Source: an uncultured Clostridium sp. (GTDB lineage: Bacteria; Bacillota; Clostridia; Lachnospirales; Lachnospiraceae). Taken from it: a stretch of DNA of 18,926 nucleotides. Below the pieces are notes generated by a model. The model worked only from the letters and a program-made list of their open reading frames with translations, was not told the DNA's origin and did not search any database. A program made the translations under genes and the position numbers. How positions within the stretch are numbered: the first letter of the stretch is position 1; every line of letters starts with the position of its first letter. Below, in pieces: positions 7,511 through 13,867 of the stretch. Location: positions 1 to 18,926 of the forward strand of contig USJW01000100.1 in the NCBI GenBank assembly GCA_900555045.1, read 5' to 3'.

Positions 7511-8323
7511 TTAAGCTCCTTCCTCAATCAGTCCCAGGGCCACGCAGGCCTTCCACACTCCGTCCTCCCCGATATCCGACGTCACATAGTCCGCCGCCGC
7601 CTTGAGCGTCTCAAGCGCATTCCCCATGGCCACGCCGATTCCCGCCGCCTGGATAATCTCAATATCGTTCATGCTGTCGCCGAAGGCCACCGTGTCCGCC
7701 ATGTCGATGCCATAATACTCACACAGCCGTGCAAGCCCCTTGGCCTTGGAGGCCTCCTGCTCCACCACATCCGCCCCGGTCTTGCCCGCGAACATGGGAA
7801 ACTTGAACTCCGGGAACCGCGCTTCCAGCTGGGCTATCCCATCCGGGCCGCCCACATAGGTGAGCGTCCGCACCGGCATCTCCATCAAAAGCATGGGATC
7901 CTTAAATTTCCGGTCCGAGGTTCCCCAGCGCAGCTGGTCGAACTGGACCACATTCTCCGGGGCAGTGTAGTAATCCTCCCCTCCCACGGAGATTCCCAGC
8001 GCCAGCTTGTGCTCCTTCCCGTAAATCAGGAGCTCGCAAAGCCGCGCCTTGTCCATCAGGTGCTCGTAGATGATCGTTCCGTCGTCCACCTCAACCCTCG
8101 TCCCGTTCAGATGAATGATCGCGTCCGGCCGCACGATATCCCGGTAGGGAACGCTGTAGGGCTCGTTCATATTCCGGCCCGAGGCGACCGCGATCACGGA
8201 GTCCCTCCGCAGAAGCCGGATGGCTTCCATGGCGCTGGCCGGGATCTCCCAGGTCCGGTGGTCCAGCAGAGTCATGTCCAAGTCAAAGCTGATAATCCTT
8301 CTTTTTTTGTGAAAATCTTCCAT
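7511..8323 (-). CDS. Cof-type HAD-IIB family phosphatase
   Basis: This 270-residue haloacid dehalogenase-superfamily hydrolase probably acts on small cytoplasmic phosphometabolites such as sugar phosphates or nucleotides. Motif I is FDLDMT with Asp14 (nucleophile) and Asp16. Motif II is ASGR with Ser48. Motif III is Lys195, and motif IV is FGDSMND at 214-220. A C2-type cap of the IIB class fills roughly residues 85-190. The length is typical. The ATG at 8323 has only a weak GAAG-like ribosome site. It ends four bases before lpd and forms a coupled pair with it. The gene is divergent from the tRNA, and the 80-bp gap should hold its promoter, but no clear -35/-10 pair was found on this strand. 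The substrate cannot be predicted from sequence. Confidence 0.88.
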   Translation of the reverse strand: MEDFHKKRRIISFDLDMTLLDHRTWEIPASAMEAIRLLRRDSVIAVASGRNMNEPYSVPYRDIVRPDAIIHLNGTRVEVDDGTIIYEHLMDKARLCELLIYGKEHKLALGISVGGEDYYTAPENVVQFDQLRWGTSDRKFKDPMLLMEMPVRTLTYVGGPDGIAQLEARFPEFKFPMFAGKTGADVVEQEASKAKGLARLCEYYGIDMADTVAFGDSMNDIEIIQAAGIGVAMGNALETLKAAADYVTSDIGEDGVWKACVALGLIEEGA

Positions 8324-8364
8324 AAAAACTTCAAATTCCTTTACATTTTTTTAAATTTTAGGGC

Positions 8365-8393
8365 TTTTCAAAATGAATATTATTTGATATAAT
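8365..8393 (+). promoter_or_regulatory. Promoter of tRNA-Pro
   Basis: TATAAT at 8388-8393 lies 17 bp after TTTTCA (8365-8370), a 4/6 match to the -35 box. Transcription would start near 8400, about seven bases before the mature tRNA. Confidence 0.6.
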
Positions 8394-8406
8394 GTAGAAG
8401 TTCGAG

Positions 8407-8480
8407 CGGGGTATGGCGTAGCTTGGTAGCGCGCTCGGCTGGGGGCCGAGAGGTCGCAGGTTCAAATCCTGTTGCCCCGA
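8407..8480 (+). tRNA. tRNA-Pro (anticodon GGG)
   Basis: The 74-nt sequence folds as a complete cloverleaf. The acceptor arm CGGGGTA pairs with TGCCCCG (one G-T pair) and the discriminator base is A. The anticodon stem CTCGG/CCGAG holds the loop CTGGGGG, giving anticodon GGG. The T arm carries GGTTCAAATCC. CCA is not encoded. The anticodon reads CCC and CCU proline codons. Confidence 0.95.
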
Positions 8481-8492
8481 TTCCATGAACAT

Positions 8493-8530
8493 GTCAGATG
8501 TCTTAGCGATAAGATGTCTGGCATTTTTTT
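8493..8530 (+). terminator. Rho-independent terminator of tRNA-Pro
   Basis: GTCAGATGTCTTA (8493-8505) pairs with TAAGATGTCTGGC (8510-8522) through 13 pairs including G-U wobbles. The loop is GCGA, a GNRA tetraloop, and seven T residues follow. It begins 13 bases after the tRNA. Confidence 0.9.
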
Positions 8531-8646
8531 ATGCCAATACTCACGCCGGTTTTGAAGCCCACGGAAGACAGCCCCCGCAAAATGCAGCTCCACGGCCCTC
8601 GCAGCAGGCCGCCGCTCTCCCATTCGTTTTAAGCCCGATCCGCAAA

Positions 8647-8684
8647 TTCCATCGCCAACGTTGCAACGGGCGATGGGATTTTTT
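8647..8684 (+). terminator. Second terminator-like hairpin downstream of tRNA-Pro
   Basis: CCATCGCC (8649-8656) pairs with GGCGATGG (8669-8676). The loop itself contains the palindrome CGTTGCAACG, and the sequence continues GATTTTTT. This is a convincing intrinsic terminator on the plus strand, yet no gene is visible between it and the tRNA terminator about 120 bp upstream. Confidence 0.75.
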
Positions 8685-8689
8685 CGCAG

Positions 8690-8760
8690 GAAATACGTTT
8701 CCTTATTATATTTTGTTACCAGCCGAAGGTTGATGACAAGAAATACGTTTCCTTATTATA
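8690..8760. repeat. 21-bp direct repeat, two copies 50 bp apart
   Basis: The copies at 8690-8710 and 8740-8760 are identical and begin GAAATACGTTTCC, then continue into an AT-rich tail. Each contains the short inverted pair GAAA/TTTC. The 29 bp between them are not repeated after the second copy. No function can be assigned. Confidence 0.85.
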
Positions 8761-8796
8761 CCACGTTCTTCTAAATTATTCCATTCCTTTTCTGTG

Positions 8797-8896
8797 GTGT
8801 CTCCGGGTGCCTCTGAGTGTCTCTGGATGCCTCTGAGTGTCTCCGGGTGCCTCTGAGTGTCTCCGGGTGCCTCTGAGTGTCTCCGGGGCCTCCCGA
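8797..8896. repeat. 20-bp tandem repeat, about five copies
   Basis: The unit GTGTCTCCGGGTGCCTCTGA starts at 8797, 8817, 8837, 8857 and 8877. Copy 2 differs at two bases (CTGGA for CCGGG), and copy 5 is degenerate after its first 11 bases. There are no spacers. The period is out of phase with codons, so this is a noncoding minisatellite-like array and is probably variable in copy number. Confidence 0.9.
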
Positions 8897-8977
8897 TACC
8901 ACAATAATATCTTCGTAGCGCCCTGCAGACCTCCCCAATCGCTCCTTCCTCCACACCTCCCCCTCTCCTCCCTCAAC

Positions 8978-9064
8978 TTATCCACACTAAATCTAGTATC
9001 TCCCCAACTATCCATGCAGAGATCTTGTATCTTCGGTGGATAATGTGGATAACTATGTGGATAA
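8978..9064. promoter_or_regulatory. DnaA-box cluster
   Basis: Three perfect matches to the DnaA box TTATCCACA are present: one on the plus strand at 8978-8986 and two on the minus strand at 9044-9052 and 9056-9064. A one-mismatch box (TTATCCACC) directly abuts them at 9035-9043. The three minus-strand boxes lie head to tail at offsets of 9 and 12 bp. The motif segments around 8978 and 9008 look like a degenerate 30-31 bp duplication (shared ATCTxGTATCT). dnaA, dnaN and rpmH are absent, so this is unlikely to be the main oriC; a titration or regulatory cluster fits better. Confidence 0.7.
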
Positions 9065-9124
9065 TCTGGGGACGGTTTGGGGACAAGCATCCCGTTTTTG
9101 CCCGTCCAGCGGCGCAAAAACGGC

Positions 9125-9153
9125 AAAAAGGGGAGCCGCAAAAACGCGGCTCC
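9125..9153 (-). terminator. Rho-independent terminator of the MBL hydrolase gene
   Basis: GGAGCCGC (9132-9139) and GCGGCTCC (9146-9153) form an eight-pair GC-rich stem with a six-base loop. On the minus strand it is followed by CCTTTTTGCCGTTTTT. It begins 29 bp after the stop of the gene at 9183. Confidence 0.85.
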
Positions 9154-9182
9154 TCTCGCCCTATTACCTAATTCTTCTTTCT

Positions 9183-10043
9183 CTACCCAATCCCCACCCA
9201 CATCCGATACCACCGGTACGGCTCCGGATTAAACGCCTTCGCCGGGCTCCCGTGCTGTGCCAGCACCTGGTTCACCTGCTCCATGTAAGCGTTTAGGTCC
9301 TCGCCCGTGACCAGCGCGTTGTTGTGGTGCCAGGGCAGAATGTACTGCGCGCCCACGCGCTCGCACTGCCGCGCGTACTCCTCCGGGCTGCAGGTGCGGA
9401 TCCGGTGGCGGATCATGACGTTGGGCTTTACATCGTCCCAGTGCCTGGCGCACTCGTCGAAGTCCTGCCCGGCGTGGAAGGCCACCTTGAAGTTCTGCCT
9501 GGTGGTGAGCACCCAGTTCATCATGAACACGGCGCCCATCTGGTCCAGACATGCGTGCCCCTCAATCTGATGTCTGCGGAGGGTGACGTCCTCCGACTCG
9601 GAGGGCCGCTTGTCCGTCCCCTCCCTGGCCTTGCGGTTGTCGTGCAGGCCGTGGAATGTCTCGAGGGTAAACTCCGGCAGGTAGTAGGTGCAGCCCTCCC
9701 CCACCGCGTAGATGCTGCTGTAGGGTATGTCGAAGAAGCGCGCCACCTCCATGGCCACCTCCTTCTGGCAGATCACTCTGCCGTGAAACCGGTCCCAAAC
9801 CCTGCGCACATCCATGTCGTGGTCAAAGTGGGTGTGGTTTAAGATGATGTAGTCGGCGCCCGTCAGCTCGTCCACCGTGAAATCGTCCACCGCCCCGCTG
9901 ATAAACGGGTCCGTCACGATGACCGTCCCGTCCGGAAGCCGAATCTCGTAGCACTGGCAGTAGATGTAGCGGAAGCTGAGGCACTCCGAGGCCTCCTCTT
10001 CCCTGTAGGGCGTGGCAAATATTGCTTTGCTCTTTTTTCCCAT
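9183..10043 (-). CDS. MBL-fold metallo-hydrolase
   Basis: This 286-residue protein has the metallo-beta-lactamase fold. The signature HTHFDHD at 70-76 supplies His70, His72, Asp74 and His75. His131 or His134, His190 in HAGQDF and His239/His240 in PWHHNN are candidate further ligands. TDPFISG at 44-50 is the usual early strand motif. The broad family includes UlaG-like lactonases, but the specific reaction is unknown. The segment 135-180 lacks a clear family match and may be a lineage-specific insertion. The ATG at 10043 has a full AGGAGGT ten bases upstream. It follows the permease by 21 bp in a two-gene operon, which suggests that it processes the imported compound. It ends at a strong terminator. 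No signal peptide is seen, so it should act in the cytoplasm. Confidence 0.87.
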   Translation of the reverse strand: MGKKSKAIFATPYREEEASECLSFRYIYCQCYEIRLPDGTVIVTDPFISGAVDDFTVDELTGADYIILNHTHFDHDMDVRRVWDRFHGRVICQKEVAMEVARFFDIPYSSIYAVGEGCTYYLPEFTLETFHGLHDNRKAREGTDKRPSESEDVTLRRHQIEGHACLDQMGAVFMMNWVLTTRQNFKVAFHAGQDFDECARHWDDVKPNVMIRHRIRTCSPEEYARQCERVGAQYILPWHHNNALVTGEDLNAYMEQVNQVLAQHGSPAKAFNPEPYRWYRMWVGIG

Positions 10044-10064
10044 GATCAGTTTTACCTCCTTGAA

Positions 10065-11375
10065 TTACAGTACATTAAAGCAGATGGGGAACCAGACCAT
10101 GAAGGTGATAAAATACACCAACGCCGGCCCGATGGCCCCCAACGCGAATTCCTTCATTTTAAAGCCGCCCTCGTTGAACGCCAGAAGCTGCGCGGAGGTA
10201 GCCATGGGTGTCAGTGTGGAGAGGGAGGAGCCATAGTGGATTGCCAGAAGGGTGAAGCGCGGGTCCATGCCCAGGCCCACGGCCGCCGCAATCGACAGGG
10301 GACGGAACACGGCGCCCACCGTGCGGTTGCTGGCAAACTGGGTCAGGATGAAGGAAGCCAGAAAGAACACGCCCGCCACAATGTAGACGTTGGTCACGCC
10401 GCCCAGCACGCCGTTAATTCCGTTGGCAATCACTTCATTTAAGCCGGAATCGTTCATGGCCGTGCTCAGCGACACCGTGCCGCCGTAGATGAAGATGGTC
10501 TCCCAGCGGATCGCGCGGATGCACTCCTTCTGGTTGATCACCTTGGTGGCCAGCGCAATCAGGATGGCGATTCCGCCCACAATGTATAAGTCGATGTCCG
10601 TGAACGTGCTGGTGATGATCATGGCCGCGGCACTGCCGAAGAACAGGATTTTGCCCAGCTTGTTCTGGAACGGAGTCAGATTCGCCTTTTTCTTCTCTTC
10701 CTTCTTCGCCGCCCCGTTCACCGCAGCGACCTCACCGTCGCCCTCGCCGGCCTTCGCGTAGTGTTTAAAGCCGATAAAGTAGATGTACGCGAAGAAAACG
10801 ATGAAGATCGGGATCTTTGCCAGGAACGGATCGGCAAACTGGAACCGCTCTGTCGCGCCCGCGGCCTCCAGATATCCGTTGAAGGTGATGTACGCGGTCA
10901 GCGCGGTACCCACCGGAAGCACATTGTTGCTGGAGCATGCCACGTCGGTGCAGGCCTTGATGGTATTCTTCACCGGAAGCCCCGTGTCCTTTGCGATGGC
11001 CACCACGATGGGAAGCATGATCGCCATGGCGCTGATCGGCGAGGCGAAGGTGGAGAACACCACGCTCATCAGCATGGCGGCCAGCAAAACCCTGCGCTTT
11101 CCCTTTGCGCCTGAGCCCAGCTTTGTGACGACAAAATGCTTTAAATCCTCCAGAAACGTGGTCTGGTTCAAAATTCCTCCCAGGATGAACAGAACCACCA
11201 GTGATATCACCGTGCTGCTGGAAAATCCGGCCCACGCATCCTTGAAGCTCAAAATTCCTGTGATCTGCAGCAGCATCGGTACCGCCAGCGCGGTGGCCGC
11301 CATGGGTATATAACCCACAAAAAATGAGACGATCATGACCAACAATATGATCGCGACGATCAAACTCTGTGACAT
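10065..11375 (-). CDS. Ion-transporter-superfamily permease (DASS/SLC13-like)
   Basis: This 436-residue polytopic membrane protein has about 11-12 hydrophobic segments in two related halves. Each half carries an SN-type loop that would form part of the substrate and sodium site: SSNNVLPVGT at 148-157 and FASNRTVG at 347-354, with SSLSTLTPMATSAQ at 383-396 close to the end. This arrangement fits the divalent anion:Na+ symporter/ion-transporter group. A charged cytoplasmic loop with an EKKK run lies at about 206-240. The substrate is probably an organic anion, but the sequence does not show which. The ATG at 11375 was chosen because AGGGGGA lies seven bases upstream; a longer frame from 11456 would start upstream of the predicted promoter. 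The gene heads an operon with the MBL hydrolase and is divergent from a LysR gene that probably controls it. Confidence 0.85.
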   Translation of the reverse strand: MSQSLIVAIILLVMIVSFFVGYIPMAATALAVPMLLQITGILSFKDAWAGFSSSTVISLVVLFILGGILNQTTFLEDLKHFVVTKLGSGAKGKRRVLLAAMLMSVVFSTFASPISAMAIMLPIVVAIAKDTGLPVKNTIKACTDVACSSNNVLPVGTALTAYITFNGYLEAAGATERFQFADPFLAKIPIFIVFFAYIYFIGFKHYAKAGEGDGEVAAVNGAAKKEEKKKANLTPFQNKLGKILFFGSAAAMIITSTFTDIDLYIVGGIAILIALATKVINQKECIRAIRWETIFIYGGTVSLSTAMNDSGLNEVIANGINGVLGGVTNVYIVAGVFFLASFILTQFASNRTVGAVFRPLSIAAAVGLGMDPRFTLLAIHYGSSLSTLTPMATSAQLLAFNEGGFKMKEFALGAIGPALVYFITFMVWFPICFNVL

Positions 11376-11420
11376 AACATTTCCCCCTGTATTTTTAATT
11401 TGAACAGCACTGTTATCCTC

Positions 11421-11449
11421 ATTATAGGGGGTGGACGCCCTGCCGTCTA
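11421..11449 (-). promoter_or_regulatory. Promoter of the permease-hydrolase operon
   Basis: On the minus strand TAGACG (11444-11449) and TATAAT (11421-11426) are 17 bp apart. The start would be near 11414, leaving a leader of about 40 bases before the ATG at 11375. Confidence 0.65.
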
Positions 11450-11466
11450 ATACCAAAATCCCATGC

Positions 11467-11520
11467 TACCCACATGATTTGCTTATGGGTTTTGCCCAAT
11501 TCATTTACAGACCCATTGGC
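11467..11520. promoter_or_regulatory. Candidate LysR operator region
   Basis: Between the two divergent promoters lie TGGGTTTTGCCCA (11486-11498, a four-base dyad), further CCCA/TGGG half-sites, and the spaced pair CCAAT (11496-11500) and ATTGG (11515-11519). LysR regulators normally bind such imperfect dyads between divergent genes. The exact site is inference. Confidence 0.4.
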
Positions 11521-11532
11521 TTATGTTATGAT
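11504..11532 (+). promoter_or_regulatory. Promoter of the lysR gene
   Basis: TTTACA (11504-11509) and TATGAT (11527-11532) are separated by 17 bp, each a 5/6 match to consensus. Transcription would start near 11539, 26 bases before the ATG. The -35 overlaps the candidate operator region, which would allow autoregulation. Confidence 0.7.
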
Positions 11533-11564
11533 GGAGGCAAGCTGTAAAAATACGGGAGGACAAG

Positions 11565-12479
11565 ATGAAAATCCAGGACATGCAGTTATTTTTGGAAGTG
11601 CTCCGCTGTGGCAGCATCTCCGCAGCCTCCAGAAGCCTCTATATCTCCCAGCCGGCGCTGAGCCAGAGCATAAAGAAGCTGGAGCAGGAGCTGGGGACGC
11701 CCCTCATGATCCGCCGCTCAGGTAAGGTGGCAGAGCCCACCCGCGCCGGGGAGATCTTCGCGGACACCGCACGCCAGATAATTCCCCTGTACGAGGGCTG
11801 CTTAAAGCAGCTCAACGTCCGCCCGGAGACCAGGCGCCGGCACCTGAGAATCGGCGTGCCGCCCCACCAGGGGAACCTGATCATGTCCGCGCTGATGAGT
11901 TACACGGACGGCCCCTTAAAAGACATGGAGCTGGAATTCTCGGAGGCCCCCGCGGACGCCCATGAGTCCAGCCTGGTGAACGGGGCCATCGACTTAGCCA
12001 TCATCCGACTACCCCTTAAAATACAGAATCTGGAGTACCGGATCGTCGCCCGGGATCCCCTGGGCATATGGCTTCGAAGGGGAAGCCCCTGGGAGACACG
12101 GGGAACGAAGGAGGAGGACAAGATTTACCCGAGCCTGCCCCTGGAGGCCCTGAAGGATGAGACCCTGGTCCTGCCGCCCCCGGACCACCGCATCAGCACA
12201 ACGATCAACCGCATCCTGAAAGAAGGAAATTTCACGCCGCGGATTCTTAAAAACTACCAGAACAAGCAGAGCATCCTGCTGATGGTGGAGAAGGGCCTCG
12301 CCAGCACCATCGGGAAGTCCCCGGATGAGGGGCAGAAGACGGACCGCTTCTTCCGGATTGCGGGCAGCACACACTCCTACAATCTGGCTCTGGTGTACGT
12401 GCCGGACACCCCGTTTAAGCGGGATATCCAGCTGATCCAGGAGATTCTGGAGGAATATTTTAAAGAACACCCTTTATAA
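11565..12479 (+). CDS. LysR-family transcriptional regulator
   Basis: This 304-residue protein has an N-terminal winged helix-turn-helix at 1-60, including SISAASRSLYISQPALSQSI and KLEQELGTPLMIRR. A linker helix and a periplasmic-binding-protein-like effector domain (about 90-300) follow. The length and layout are typical of LysR regulators, which bind DNA as tetramers and respond to a small molecule. The effector is unknown. GGGAGGA precedes the ATG. The gene is divergent from the permease-hydrolase operon and shares a 190-bp control region with it, so it is the likely regulator of that operon. The membrane-protein gene starts 14 bases after its stop, so the two are probably cotranscribed. 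Confidence 0.92.
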   Translation: MKIQDMQLFLEVLRCGSISAASRSLYISQPALSQSIKKLEQELGTPLMIRRSGKVAEPTRAGEIFADTARQIIPLYEGCLKQLNVRPETRRRHLRIGVPPHQGNLIMSALMSYTDGPLKDMELEFSEAPADAHESSLVNGAIDLAIIRLPLKIQNLEYRIVARDPLGIWLRRGSPWETRGTKEEDKIYPSLPLEALKDETLVLPPPDHRISTTINRILKEGNFTPRILKNYQNKQSILLMVEKGLASTIGKSPDEGQKTDRFFRIAGSTHSYNLALVYVPDTPFKRDIQLIQEILEEYFKEHPL

Positions 12480-12493
12480 ACAGGAGGAACACC

Positions 12494-13804
12494 ATGAATC
12501 TGGAAAACCGAACCTATCAATTCCGCCTCACAAGGTCTGAGCTTCTGGAGCTCTGCATGAAGCTCGCGGGCAACTCCCTCACCCAGTCCAGGCTGACGCG
12601 GATGTTTATCTATTTTATGGGCGGAATGGCCCTTCTGTCCGTCCTCTTCTCCATCCTTAGAAGCTTTCTTCTCCCGGGCATGCACTCGTCCGGCGGCACC
12701 TATGTGACCGCCATCGTGTCGCTCATTTTTCTCTTGTTTCTGGTGCAGTTTCTGTACTATCTGCGGATCTGCCGTAGAAACGGGTTTACAGAGGAGAGGC
12801 GCTACTGCCTGTCCCAGGGATATCTGTTGGACGTGACCACCTCCACGCGCTACCACGGCTCCTCCTTCAGCACCATCACGGAGACGCCCCGGCTGCTCCT
12901 TCTGAGGCAGAAATTGTCCGATATCAGCTCCCTGTACGTGGCGCTGCCCAAGCGGGTCTTCTCCAGCCACGAGGAGCTTCTGGCATTCCAGGAATACCTA
13001 AAATGCGCGACGCCGGTGGAGGCGTCCATGGCCATGGACATGGACGCCAACGTGAACCGGCAGGGCCAGGCGGCCCCTCAGTTTCAGGCACCGCCCCAGG
13101 CATGCAATCCCTCGTCCGCCCATTTTTCCGTCTCCTTCCAGTTGAGTCGCGAGGATTTTGCACATTTGTTCACCGAGCTCATGCGCATTTGCCGCAACCA
13201 GAAGCCGCTCATTAAGAACGGTTCCATTCTGGCGCGGACGCTCCTGTTCTTCCTGCTTCCGTCCGCCTACGGGCTCAACATGATCCTGCGCGGCCAGGCT
13301 GCGCAGGGCTGCATCCTGTTCGGTCTCGGCGGGGCACTGGCCGCCTTCTGCCTGGCGTCAACCAGCGAGATCAGCAAGGAATCCATCCTCCGCCAGATGA
13401 AAACCGGCCGCTTCCCCCTGAACGAGACCGGCTTCTGGTCCATCACCGCAGGGCCGGACGGCTTATCCGCCACGCACGGACAGAACTCCTTCTCCCGCCC
13501 CTGGGACACATACACTCACTGCTTCGAGACCGTGGACACCCTGTTTTTGATCCGCTTCGAGCGCGGGAACTTGAAGCAGTACCTGTTCATCCCCAAATGG
13601 GCGCTAAGCGGCCCCGAGGAGCATGCGGCGCTAAACGATATCTGCCGCGCCCACGGAAAAATTTTCCAACCGGTAGAAATCCCCGAGATCGAGGACCCGG
13701 CGCGGACCGAAAAGCGCGCGAAATGGCGCATACGCCTGATCGCCGCCTTGTTTGTAGTGCTGCTCTTCCTGCTCATAATCGTGTCATTTTTGAGCGCCCT
13801 CTGA
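12494..13804 (+). CDS. Membrane protein with two YcxB-like halves
   Basis: This 436-residue protein appears to be an internal duplication. Each half starts with a similar strand-helix segment (YQFRLTRSELLELCMKL at 8-24; FSVSFQLSREDFAHLFTEL at 211-229) and continues into two hydrophobic helices (about 38-58 and 68-90; 247-264 and 272-289). Each half then ends in a beta-rich part closing with a PK(R/W) motif (ALPKRVF at 150-156; IPKWAL at 366-371) and an EE-containing helix. This resembles the YcxB-like family (PF14317), proteins of unknown function, usually single-unit. A linker rich in Gln, Ala and Pro (about 176-208) joins the halves, and a fifth helix at 411-433 anchors the C-terminus. AGGAGG lies six bases before the ATG. 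It follows lysR by 14 bases. The function is not known. Confidence 0.75.
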   Translation: MNLENRTYQFRLTRSELLELCMKLAGNSLTQSRLTRMFIYFMGGMALLSVLFSILRSFLLPGMHSSGGTYVTAIVSLIFLLFLVQFLYYLRICRRNGFTEERRYCLSQGYLLDVTTSTRYHGSSFSTITETPRLLLLRQKLSDISSLYVALPKRVFSSHEELLAFQEYLKCATPVEASMAMDMDANVNRQGQAAPQFQAPPQACNPSSAHFSVSFQLSREDFAHLFTELMRICRNQKPLIKNGSILARTLLFFLLPSAYGLNMILRGQAAQGCILFGLGGALAAFCLASTSEISKESILRQMKTGRFPLNETGFWSITAGPDGLSATHGQNSFSRPWDTYTHCFETVDTLFLIRFERGNLKQYLFIPKWALSGPEEHAALNDICRAHGKIFQPVEIPEIEDPARTEKRAKWRIRLIAALFVVLLFLLIIVSFLSAL

Positions 13805-13867
13805 ACCATCTTCCCTCCCGCGTCATAGACTAAACTAACGCCATCCCACATCGAGGAACCCTATCCT

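Larger units (their letters stand above)
8531..9182. other. Gene-poor region with terminator, repeats and DnaA boxes
   Basis: No reading frame here has a ribosome site and protein-like composition. The open frames on the minus strand around 8706-9213 arise from the 20-bp repeat, whose length is not a multiple of three and leaves all frames open. The stretch contains, in order, a terminator-like hairpin, two copies of a 21-bp repeat, a five-copy tandem repeat, a DnaA-box cluster and the terminator of the MBL gene. Nothing recognisable was seen at 8531-8640. Confidence 0.7.

Noticed and set aside
8485..8733. Plus-strand open frame of 82 codons after the tRNA
   Set aside because: It begins inside the tRNA terminator region, crosses a second terminator and has no ribosome site or recognisable sequence.
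8797..8896. CRISPR array (20-bp repeat)
   Set aside because: The units are directly contiguous with no spacers, and no cas genes are present.
8978..9064. Main chromosomal origin (oriC)
   Set aside because: There is no dnaA, dnaN or rpmH nearby and no clear AT-rich unwinding element directly beside the boxes; kept only as a DnaA-box cluster.
8776..9213. Minus-strand open frame of 145 codons across the tandem repeat
   Set aside because: It starts inside the MBL gene, crosses its terminator, the DnaA boxes and the repeat; the period of 20 keeps all frames open by chance.
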